Origin: Holosporales bacterium
GTDB lineage: Bacteria > Pseudomonadota > Alphaproteobacteria > UBA3830 > JAIRMZ01
Direction of reading: 5' to 3'
Assembly (NCBI GenBank): GCA_031273665.1
Contig: JAISRK010000087.1
Coordinates: 1 to 6,809 of the forward strand
DNA: 6,809 nt
In this document: piece by piece, positions 1-5,449 of the stretch
Layout: each line of letters opens with the position of its first letter
Numbering within the stretch: the first letter of the stretch is position 1
Position numbers and translations under genes: made by a program
Notes under the pieces: generated by a model
Told to the model about the DNA's origin: nothing
The model's database searches: none
What the model saw: the letters and a program-made list of their open reading frames with translations, nothing else

Positions 1-438
1 CTGCAAGTCTTTCAGAAATTTCGCAGCATAAGCAACGTTCTGAGAGATGTCGAAAGCCTCTTGCAATGATTTAAAGGCCTTTGGATGATGGAGTAAATTG
101 ATTTGCATGCATCCGACGTCGATACTTCGAGAGCCTCGTGCCTGCAACCTTCTTACGGCGGCAATAGCTGCTGCCTTGGTAGGAAAATAATGCCCTATTC
201 CGTTAACAGTTACTGTCCATGGCCATGGGCACGAGTTTCCTCTTCCTAGAGAGCGGCCTGACTCAATAAGAGCGATAGACTCCAAAAGCCGTGATGGAAT
301 GTGATACGTGTTTTCGGCCTCACGAATAGCGGCACGGCACTCGTCTACCACTTGCATCTCTGCAGGCGAGAACACTATGGCGGCGCTCCAGGCGGGAGTG
401 CACAGAAGCAAAACACTATAAATGAGAATACACAGCAT
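1..438 (-). CDS. Secreted lytic transglycosylase, SLT domain (C-terminus cut by window edge)
   Basis: Not in the database of my memory as a named gene, but clearly a lytic transglycosylase: an enzyme that cleaves the MurNAc-GlcNAc bond of peptidoglycan in the periplasm. Counting from the ATG at 438, residues 1-20 form a signal peptide (hydrophobic IYSVLLLCTPAW, then SAA). The catalytic Glu is E59 in ALIESGR. The family motif GCMQINLLHH is at 109-118. The segment PWPWTVTVNGIGHYFPTK (71-88) is typical of the alphaproteobacterial version. The 146 codons run in frame off the left edge, so the end is missing. The start is uncertain. The ATG lacks a clear ribosome site; a TTG at 456 has GGTGG 8 bases upstream and adds an Arg to the n-region; a GTG at 468 is also in frame, with a stop at 486. 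It lies 76 bases downstream of rplS on the same strand and could be co-transcribed. Some members act in flagellar or secretion-system assembly; nothing here decides that. Confidence 0.85.
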   Translation of the reverse strand, partial: MLCILIYSVLLLCTPAWSAAIVFSPAEMQVVDECRAAIREAENTYHIPSRLLESIALIESGRSLGRGNSCPWPWTVTVNGIGHYFPTKAAAIAAVRRLQARGSRSIDVGCMQINLLHHPKAFKSLQEAFDISQNVAYAAKFLKDLQ

Positions 439-514
439 AGTAGGTACACGCAGCAAATACCGTGCCACCCTTAGGAGATGGGATCAGAACGCAATCTTTA
501 TTACTGAAAAAGCC

Positions 515-886
515 CTATTCGGCCATTTGATGGGCGACTTTCTCAACAATACGTGCTGCTTTACCGCGTAAAGGTCGCAAATAATAGAGTTTTGCGCGGC
601 GTACAACGCCACGACGCACTATTTCTATGGAAATATTCGGGGAGTACAGAGGAAAGACGCGCTCTACGCCTTCTCCAAAAGAAAGTTTTCGCACCGTGAA
701 AGAAGACCCTATACCCCGATTTTTGCGTGCTATACAGACCCCTTGAAAGGGCTGCGCATGCTCTCTGTCTCTTTCTTTTAGCGTGACAAGGACACGCACA
801 GTGTCTCCCGGAGCAAATGCCGGAATACTTTTTCCTTGCACTAGCTGCTCAATCTTGCGTTGCTCAAATTGCTGGACCGCGTTCAT
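515..886 (-). CDS. rplS: 50S ribosomal protein L19
   Basis: Ribosomal protein L19, a structural protein of the large subunit at the 30S-50S interface. The 123-residue product is close to the usual 115-130. Recognisable family segments are [59 protein letters not shown] and [21 protein letters not shown] chose the ATG at 886 rather than an in-frame start at 928. The family begins with a MNxxQQFE-type sequence, and AAGGA lies about 8 bases upstream of this ATG; the extra 14 residues of the longer frame look like translated leader. In many bacteria rplS follows rpsP-rimM-trmD. Here it stands apart from them and is divergent from an ABC-F gene, with its own promoter-like sequence. Confidence 0.97.
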   Translation of the reverse strand: MNAVQQFEQRKIEQLVQGKSIPAFAPGDTVRVLVTLKERDREHAQPFQGVCIARKNRGIGSSFTVRKLSFGEGVERVFPLYSPNISIEIVRRGVVRRAKLYYLRPLRGKAARIVEKVAHQMAE

Positions 887-932
887 CGTGCTTTCCTTGC
901 TACCGTGTCTGTGGGCCTTCCCAATCACAGGA

Positions 933-961
933 CGTATAAAGGAAACGTGCGCAAAAGTCTA
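933..961 (-). promoter_or_regulatory. Probable sigma-70-type promoter of rplS
   Basis: Read on the minus strand, TAGACT (956-961) and TATACG (933-938) are separated by exactly 17 bases. Each matches the TTGACA/TATAAT consensus at four of six positions. The expected start, near 926, gives a leader of about 40 nt ending in the AAGGA ribosome site. The leader contains a small hairpin, CTGTG (926-930) with CACAG (909-913). The assignment is by motif only. Confidence 0.5.
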
Positions 962-1042
962 CCCTTTCTTTAAGACCCCTCCTGGACTAGATATGGCCGA
1001 GAGCCTCTGATACTCTGCGATAGTTTTTTCAAGGTATTGAGA

Positions 1043-2551
1043 ATGGCAGCGGCTCTTCTGCAGTTAAAAGATGTACGCAAAAGCTTTGGTGCGCGCGTTC
1101 TTTTTAACGGTGTGGATTTTACTATTAACGAAGGAGAACATGTCGGCGTCATCGGCAACAATGGCGCGGGTAAAACCACTCTTTTTGATATCCTTATCGG
1201 TCGTCAGGAGGCGGATGAAGGGACAATCACGCGTTCCCGGGCTCTACATATCGCGTATTTGGCACAACACGATGATTTTAACGCAGACGAGACGGTTGTT
1301 GCCTACGTTGCGCGTCTGGCGCAGGTAGAGGCTTGGGAAGTCGATGTGCTGGCTCACAAGTTTGGGCTCAGTGAGGAGCAATTAGCCATGCCTGTTACCC
1401 GTTTAAGCGGAGGGTACCAAATGCGGTGTAAACTGCTTGCATTGGCCCTACAACGCGCTTCTCTACTGCTTCTGGACGAGCCAAGTAACTATCTCGACCT
1501 CGACACGACCCTCTTTTTGGAACATTTCTTACAAGAGTTTACGGGCGCATTTTTGCTGATTTCACATGATCGAGAATTTTTGCGGCGCACAACCGACCAC
1601 ATACTAGAAATAGAAAATGCTGAAGCCACAAAGTTCAATGGCAGCTTAGAAGATTATTTTGAGCAGAAGCGGTTACTTCAAACACAACTAGAAGCACGTG
1701 CGCGGAGCCTGCAAGAACGCCGTGAACAGATCTTGCACTTTGTCGCGCGTTTTGGTGCAAAAGCCACCAAGGCACGACAAGCCCAATCGCGACTAAAAGA
1801 ATTGAGAAAGATGGAGGTCATTGACATCAAGCCGCTACCAGTAACGGCACGGATTCGTTTGCTATCGCCGACGTCTTGCGGACGGACTGTGGTGCGTCTT
1901 GAAAAAGGGGTGGTAGGGTATAGCTCTTCAGTGCCAATTCTCAAACAGGCGCATGTGACGATAGAACGTGGTGACCGAGTGGCGATTACGGGAGCCAATG
2001 GCCGCGGTAAAACGACGCTTCTTAAAACACTAGTCGGTGAATTGCCTTTACTCGCAGGAGAGCGGACGATAGGGCATAACGTTCAGTTTTCTTACTTCGC
2101 GCAGCATGTGACCGAACGTCTGCAAACCCACCATACTGTCCTAGAGGCTCTCTATCAGGCGAAGGATCCGTCAGTGACCGAGCAAGACGCGCGCGACTTG
2201 GCTGGTGCTCTGCTTTTTACAAAAGACGATACGGCGAAAACGATACGCCTTCTTTCTGGTGGGGAGCGTGCGCGCGTGGCCTTGGGCTGCGTTTTGCTCG
2301 AAAAATCCAATTGTTTGGCGTTAGATGAGCCGACGAACCACCTTGATTTTGCGACGACAGAAGCGCTATCTCAGGCGTTACAAAGCTATAGGGGAACGAT
2401 TATTTTCGTGAGTCACGATCGGTCTTTTGTGCGCAATGTCGCAACGAAAATCTTTGCCTTAGAGGGGGATCAAACCGTATTGCCCTATCCCGGAACCTAT
2501 GATGATTACGTGTGGGGCATGCAACAACGGTTGAAAGAGACGTTAGGGTAA
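1043..2551 (+). CDS. ABC-F family ATPase (Uup/YheS-like), ribosome-associated
   Basis: A soluble ATPase of 502 residues with two ABC domains and no membrane segments, so not a transporter. ABC-F proteins bind the ribosomal E site and act on stalled or starting ribosomes. Domain 1 has Walker A GNNGAGKTT (38-46), signature LSGGY (121-125), Walker B LLLLDEPSNYLD (141-152) and H-loop SHD (174-176). Domain 2 has GANGRGKTT (317-325), LSGGE (404-408), LALDEPTNHLD (425-435) and SHDR (457-460). The linker between them, about 190-285, is charged and helical and contains RFGAKATKARQAQSRLKELR (236-255), which corresponds to the tRNA-interaction motif region. The first Walker B reads PSNYLD instead of the common PTNHLD. 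I chose the ATG at 1043, with AAGG at 1031-1034 eight bases upstream, over a TTG at 1037 that is too close to it. The exact subfamily (YheS, Uup, EttA) cannot be settled by eye; the linker looks most YheS-like. Confidence 0.93.
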   Translation: MAAALLQLKDVRKSFGARVLFNGVDFTINEGEHVGVIGNNGAGKTTLFDILIGRQEADEGTITRSRALHIAYLAQHDDFNADETVVAYVARLAQVEAWEVDVLAHKFGLSEEQLAMPVTRLSGGYQMRCKLLALALQRASLLLLDEPSNYLDLDTTLFLEHFLQEFTGAFLLISHDREFLRRTTDHILEIENAEATKFNGSLEDYFEQKRLLQTQLEARARSLQERREQILHFVARFGAKATKARQAQSRLKELRKMEVIDIKPLPVTARIRLLSPTSCGRTVVRLEKGVVGYSSSVPILKQAHVTIERGDRVAITGANGRGKTTLLKTLVGELPLLAGERTIGHNVQFSYFAQHVTERLQTHHTVLEALYQAKDPSVTEQDARDLAGALLFTKDDTAKTIRLLSGGERARVALGCVLLEKSNCLALDEPTNHLDFATTEALSQALQSYRGTIIFVSHDRSFVRNVATKIFALEGDQTVLPYPGTYDDYVWGMQQRLKETLG

Positions 2552-2592
2552 TTTCACACATGGAATAGCGGGAAGCTCGCGTTGAGGAAGAC

Positions 2593-2645
2593 AAGAGTGC
2601 CTGTAACACAGCCGCGTGCACGCAAGACAGCGCAGCCGCTCTTTT
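2593..2645 (+). terminator. Possible terminator after the ABC-F gene
   Basis: AAGAGTG (2593-2599) pairs with CGCTCTT (2637-2643) with one G-U pair, and CTGT (2601-2604) can pair inside it with ACAG (2627-2630). The stem runs into TTTT at 2642-2645. The apex holds the palindrome GCGTGCACGC (2614-2623). The long, imperfect stem and short T-run make this weak. It lies in the 177-base spacer between two convergent genes, where a terminator is expected. I see no gene in that spacer. Confidence 0.35.
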
Positions 2646-2728
2646 GAACGCGTGGCACGAACTCTTTCAGGTGTTTTCAAAGAAAAACAATGAACCGCCG
2701 TAGGATCGATAGGCCGCTTTTTATCTGT

Positions 2729-3205
2729 TCATGGCGTTCTTATGTCGTGCCCTTTTTGCAAGACATGTGGTCGTATGCCAAGCCCAATGCTTTTTGCTAA
2801 CTGACTCCGTTTAATTGCATAATTCGGTGCTACCATAGGGTAGCTGCTCGAGAGACCCCAACGGCTGCGATACTGTGCTGGTGTCATATTATAGGCCGTG
2901 CGCAAATAGCGCTTGAGCATTTTTAGCTTTTTGCCGTCTTCCAGGCAAACGATATAATCCGGCTGAATAGATTCTTGCACTGGAACAGCAGGTCCCGTGG
3001 CGGCAGGTATACGGACGTTCGTCATAATAGTGCTTAAAGTCGCATAGACACGATGGATAACCCCGGCGATATCTTGAATGTCAACAGTATTCGCAGACAA
3101 GTGCCCGGCGGCGATATAAGCAGTCAGCGATAGTAGATCGAAATTATCTACAGGCGTATTTCGCTGAGGCTGTTTTGTTGTCGTCCCAAATTCTTCATAC
3201 ATCAT
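2729..3205 (-). CDS. Ros/MucR-family transcriptional regulator with altered zinc site
   Basis: A 158-residue member of the Ros/MucR family: small DNA-binding regulators of alphaproteobacteria that control surface polysaccharide, motility and cell-cycle genes. The diagnostic block is residues 82-143: QPDYIVCLEDGKKLKMLKR, then YNMTPAQYRSRWGLSSSYPM and VAPNYAIKRSQLAKSIGLG. In the family the metal site is C-x2-D-x9-H-x3-H. Here C87 and D90 are present, but the two His positions are Y100 and A104. The protein may fold without zinc, as has been reported for some Mesorhizobium Ros homologues, or may be altered in function. The start is the first ATG of an ATGATG pair at 3205, with GGAGG six bases upstream. 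That ATG overlaps the rimI stop (ATGA), so translation is probably coupled. A longer in-frame start at 3298 lies inside rimI and is unlikely. The C-terminal 15 residues after GLG are poorly conserved. Confidence 0.88.
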   Translation of the reverse strand: MMYEEFGTTTKQPQRNTPVDNFDLLSLTAYIAAGHLSANTVDIQDIAGVIHRVYATLSTIMTNVRIPAATGPAVPVQESIQPDYIVCLEDGKKLKMLKRYLRTAYNMTPAQYRSRWGLSSSYPMVAPNYAIKRSQLAKSIGLGIRPHVLQKGHDIRTP

Positions 3206-3684
3206 CTTTTCCCTCCATTTCCTTGCCCACTCTCCCAAGGATGTGCACAAAGCACGATAGCCGTCGTTCCCTGATCGACCATCGGATAGTACCCGCACCG
3301 TCGACCCACTTCCTTAAATCCAAACGCTCCATATAGGTACTTTCCAGAGGCGTTCCTTTCAGAAACCTCCAGAAAAATCTTCCGAATGCCTCGTTTATGC
3401 GCTTCTTTAAAAAGCTCTACCAACAACCTTCGTCCTAGTCCTTTTCCCCGGTGTCCCGGCATTATACATAGAGCATAAACTTCTGCTTCATCAACCACAA
3501 CATGTAAATCAATAAATCCCACAATTTTAAGTTGATTTTCTTCAATAGCGAATCCGTCATAAGCCGGGTCATTGCATAAAGTGGTGAAATCGATGGCATG
3601 CCACCCTGGAGATAAACATTGCTGATGAATCTCCGCCAGTTGTTGCGCAGAAGCGCGTCGAATAGGAACAATGCGGTAAGTCAT
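3202..3684 (-). CDS. rimI: GNAT-family N-acetyltransferase, RimI-like
   Basis: A 160-residue GNAT acetyltransferase that moves an acetyl group from acetyl-CoA to an amine. The best match is RimI, which acetylates the N-terminus of ribosomal protein S18, though RimI-like proteins can have other targets. The acetyl-CoA pyrophosphate loop is PGHRGKGLG (76-84), preceded by the beta strand AEVYALCIM (67-75). LEVSERNASGKYLYGAFGF (105-123) contains the probable catalytic Glu (E106) and Tyr (Y116 or Y118), followed by the RimI-like GYYP (131-134). The ATG at 3684 has no strong ribosome site. It begins 21 bases after the rpoH stop and ends in a four-base overlap with the mucR-like gene, so the three are probably one transcript. 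A rimI-mucR neighbourhood is familiar from alphaproteobacteria (recollection). Confidence 0.85.
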   Translation of the reverse strand: MTYRIVPIRRASAQQLAEIHQQCLSPGWHAIDFTTLCNDPAYDGFAIEENQLKIVGFIDLHVVVDEAEVYALCIMPGHRGKGLGRRLLVELFKEAHKRGIRKIFLEVSERNASGKYLYGAFGFKEVGRRCGYYPMVDQGTTAIVLCAHPWESGQGNGGKR

Positions 3685-3705
3685 GGGAAGAGATGTGTGT
3701 ATAGT

Positions 3706-4638
3706 TTAAGAATTCTCAACAGCTGTCCAGATATTCGGCAGAGAAACTCCGATCAGGCAAAGCTCTAACGTTCTCGAATTGTTTTTACTCAATTTCCTGA
3801 TGATTCTCTGCAATTTTATAAAAGCAGCATGTTCTACTTGTCGAACACGCTCACGCGACAGGCCGATCTGTTGAGCGATATCTTCCAATGTATGCGGCGT
3901 TTCTGACAATCGACGCAGCGAAAGGACGTTATACTCTCGAGGAGTTAAGTGTTTGATGGCGCGGATGAGAAGATCTTGCCGGTAACGTAATTCTTGTTGG
4001 TGCAGGACTGTTTCTTCTTGATTGTCAGCAGTATCCTCCACCAATTCTTGCCATTCGTTCCCTTTTTGTTCTGAAGAAAGGGGGGTGTTGAGAGAAAAAT
4101 CTCTACCAGCAAGACGCTGTTCCATATCCAGGACATGTTCTGTAGGAACTTCCATTTTTTCTGAAATTTGACGGACGTCCTCTGACGATAAGCTGTGTTT
4201 ATCCGCGATTCCCAGTGCAGATTTCAATCGATTCAAGCCAAAAAAGAGCTTTCTCTGTGTTTTCTGGGTGCCTATCTTTACGAGAGACCAAGATCGCACG
4301 ATGTATTCCTGCATGCTGGCCTTTATCCACCAGCGCGCGTATGTCGAAAAACGAAACCCGCGTTCTGGGTCGAAATTACGGACCGCTTGCATGACCCCAA
4401 CGGCGCCTTCCGCAATCAGGTCTTCAATCGGCAGTCCATATCCACGGTACCCATGGGCGATTTTTAGAACAAGACGCAAATGACTTTTTACAATTTTGTC
4501 GACGGCTTGGGGGTTCCCATCTTCCTTCCACTGTTTTGCGAGAACATACTCTTCATCTTTTTCAAGAATTGGAAAAGCGTTTACGCCTGCAACATGGCAG
4601 GACAAACTCGAAGGCTGTCTGAGATGCGGGTGATGCAA
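3706..4638 (-). CDS. rpoH: RNA polymerase heat-shock sigma factor (sigma-32)
   Basis: Sigma-32, which directs RNA polymerase to chaperone and protease genes. The 310 residues show sigma region 2 at about 50-120 (LRLVLKIAHGYRGYGLP, DLIAEGAVGVMQAVRNFDP, FSTYARWWIKASMQEYI), and the RpoH box QKTQRKLFFG at 125-134, which is diagnostic against RpoD. Region 3 is at about 140-200, and the region 4.2 helix-turn-helix is TLEDIAQQIGLSRERVRQVE (250-269). The start is a TTG at 4638 with GAGGAGG ending six bases upstream. No ATG occurs before residue 83, and residues 11-30 still align with the family N-terminus (...SLSC...FPILEKDEEY), so TTG is well supported. The last ~25 residues (285-310) extend beyond region 4.2 with no recognised motif. 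The N-terminal segment that normally reads LSRYLQEIRKFP is strongly changed (LSCHVAGVNAFP). rpoH heads a probable operon with rimI and mucR. Confidence 0.95.
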   Translation of the reverse strand: MHHPHLRQPSSLSCHVAGVNAFPILEKDEEYVLAKQWKEDGNPQAVDKIVKSHLRLVLKIAHGYRGYGLPIEDLIAEGAVGVMQAVRNFDPERGFRFSTYARWWIKASMQEYIVRSWSLVKIGTQKTQRKLFFGLNRLKSALGIADKHSLSSEDVRQISEKMEVPTEHVLDMEQRLAGRDFSLNTPLSSEQKGNEWQELVEDTADNQEETVLHQQELRYRQDLLIRAIKHLTPREYNVLSLRRLSETPHTLEDIAQQIGLSRERVRQVEHAAFIKLQRIIRKLSKNNSRTLELCLIGVSLPNIWTAVENS

Positions 4639-4679
4639 TATAAGCCTCCTCTCTCGTAAGGCGTCGGTGTCAGCTTATA
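4636..4679 (-). promoter_or_regulatory. rpoH ribosome site, TTG start and candidate masking hairpin
   Basis: On the minus strand GGAGG (4645-4649) is followed after six bases by the TTG start (4636-4638). TATAAGC (4673-4679) is perfectly complementary to GCTTATA (4639-4645), which covers the last G of the ribosome site and the whole spacer; one further G-U pair is possible. A hairpin with a loop of about 27 nt, mostly A-U pairs, could therefore hide the start region and open with heat. E. coli rpoH is known to have a different RNA thermometer. The alternative is that TATAAG here is a promoter -10 (a TTGTGT lies 15 bases upstream), in which case the mRNA would lack the 5' arm. Confidence 0.4.
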
Positions 4680-4721
4680 ACCAAGGAAATAGGGACACAA
4701 GAGTTACGCTGCAGCGATTGC

Positions 4722-4742
4722 GCCCTTTCTCAGGGCAGTTTT
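4722..4742 (+). terminator. Small terminator-like hairpin, + strand
   Basis: GCCCT (4722-4726) pairs perfectly with AGGGC (4732-4736) around a five-base loop. The stem is followed by AGTTTT, which is the form of a weak intrinsic terminator on the + strand. No + strand gene ends here, so it may be left over from decayed sequence or may simply be a hairpin in the rpoH leader region. Next to it is the palindrome CGCTGCAGCG (4707-4716). Confidence 0.3.
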
Positions 4743-4855
4743 GTCACAGAGCGCATAAATTCGTGGGTCAACTAAAAACGGGACATTTAGCATTAGCGGA
4801 GGATTTCTGAAATCTGCATGGTAAAATGGTTTCTTGAATCGTCTCGGAAAGCAAT

Positions 4856-5032
4856 GTGACGGGATATACTCCTGTTAAAGGGAGAGGTTTTCTCATTCAA
4901 CGTCATTTGGAGAATGAGGGCGCCTCCATTGTCATTCCACCTTTATCCCACAGAAGGCAAAGTAATAATATTATTTTTATAGTGTTCCTCACTGCTCTCC
5001 AATCATGCAATATAAACATGTCAGATTGTTAA
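4856..5032 (+). pseudogene. Probable remnant of an IS5-type transposase
   Basis: An open frame of 58 codons ends at TAA 5030-5032. Its middle reads FLIQRHLENEGASIVIPPL followed by SHRR, which resembles the segment after the second catalytic Asp in IS5-family transposases (YDSxxFxxxLexxGAxxVIPPxxNRR). The last part, FLTALQSCNI, resembles the usual IS5 C-terminus FLAAVQIRCIALW. If so, the Asp is lost (GRGF in place of DRGYD) and the DDE-Glu section between the two blocks has been deleted. I see neither the N-terminal half nor clear terminal inverted repeats. The call rests on recalled consensus patterns only, and short frames can match by chance. Confidence 0.4.
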
Positions 5033-5043
5033 TTTATAGTTAA
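5029..5043. promoter_or_regulatory. CtrA box (perfect TTAA-N7-TTAA) in the gap
   Basis: TTAA at 5029-5032 and TTAA at 5040-5043 are separated by exactly seven bases (TTTATAG), the full CtrA recognition site. ctrA itself lies in this window, with a well-conserved DNA-binding domain. The box is about 31 bases, centre to centre, from GATAAT (5065-5070), a five-of-six match to the -10 consensus. This is nearly the same spacing as for the proposed ctrA promoter at 6373-6413. The likely target is the small RNA candidate just downstream. Leftward control of rpoH, about 390 bases away, is possible but less likely. Confidence 0.6.
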
Positions 5044-5076
5044 TGTAACGGGCGAACCCTCAATGATAATTGAGAT

Positions 5077-5171
5077 GTTCTAGGCATCGTTGTAAGGATC
5101 TTTCTTATAGGAAGTGGGCGATTGTGAAGGGTAAGCTCATCTGAAAAATGTTGAGCGCTGATGCCTTTTTT
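5077..5171 (+). ncRNA. Candidate CtrA-controlled small RNA
   Basis: A start near G5077 is predicted from GATAAT at 5065-5070. The transcript would open with AGGCATCG (5082-5089), which pairs with TGATGCCT (5159-5166) as an eight-base closing stem with one G-U. That stem runs into six T's at 5166-5171, as in an intrinsic terminator. Inside are two further hairpins: CTTTC (5100-5104) with GGAAG (5110-5114), and GCTCA (5135-5139) with TGAGC (5152-5156). The result is a compact multi-branched RNA of about 95 nt preceded by a perfect CtrA box. I do not recognise the family. No open frame with a ribosome site lies in it. Stems of five to eight bases can occur by chance, so expression and conservation are undecided. 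Confidence 0.45.
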
Positions 5172-5413
5172 CGTCGTGAGACACTGAACGTTTTTTGGTT
5201 AAATCAATATTGCCCATCTGAAAGAAAGAGAGCGTTGGTCTTCCTGGTTTTATGAAACGACTCTGTCATTTTCACACCATTAGCACAGTCTTTATTGTCC
5301 TAAAGGAGGATTAGGCGGGCTGCTTTTCTAATGTGGGACCATTAACTACTTCTCTAGGCTATCAAATCGTTGACGTGCGACTCGGGGCACGACACCCGTA
5401 TGCAGTCTCTGAT

Positions 5414-5435
5414 CGCAAAATGTGCGCAATTGCAC
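5414..5435 (-). terminator. Weak terminator candidate after ctrA
   Basis: Fourteen bases after the ctrA stop, the minus strand shows GTGC-AATTGC-GCAC (5422-5435) followed by ATTTTG. The stem has only four pairs and the T-run is short, so this is tentative. Confidence 0.25.
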
Positions 5436-5449
5436 TCCAAAAAGACCTT

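Larger units (their letters stand above)
4639..5449. other. Gap of about 810 bases between rpoH and ctrA without an intact protein gene
   Basis: All six frames are broken by stops except short frames without good ribosome sites. The stretch holds several non-coding signals listed separately: the rpoH leader, a + strand terminator-like hairpin, a probable transposase remnant, a perfect CtrA box and a candidate small RNA. I found no tRNA, tmRNA, SRP RNA or RNase P signature. From 5200 to 5440 I see nothing convincing. AAAGGAGG at 5302-5309 looks like a ribosome site, but no start codon follows at a usable distance. Confidence 0.8.

Noticed and set aside
501..530. Possible terminator at the rplS stop (GCC-GAATA-GGGC then T5, minus strand)
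   Set aside because: Only three base pairs form, and the hairpin would include the stop codon region.
2684..2722. GC-rich stretch before a T5 run on the + strand, near the mucR end
   Set aside because: CCGCCG and GGCCGC do not form a continuous stem, and the T-run is on the wrong strand for mucR.
3206..3298. Longer N-terminus for the mucR-like gene
   Set aside because: The added 31 residues lie inside rimI in another frame, while the ATG at 3205 has GGAGG at ideal spacing and the family length fits.
4195..4483. Two + strand frames of 71-90 codons inside rpoH
   Set aside because: Antisense shadows of a strongly conserved sigma factor, with no ribosome site or motif.
4793..4906. A 37-residue minus-strand frame in the gap
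   Set aside because: No ribosome site before its ATG and no recognisable motif; it lies antisense to the probable transposase remnant.
5046..5100. GGGCGAACC followed by a CTCAAT-GATA-ATTGAG hairpin suggested a c-di-GMP riboswitch
   Set aside because: The rest of the GEMM-type consensus is absent and no gene follows on that strand; the hairpin overlaps the proposed -10.
5137..5217. A 26-residue minus-strand frame (MGNIDLTKKRSV...)
   Set aside because: No ribosome site, very short, and overlapping the small RNA candidate on the other strand.
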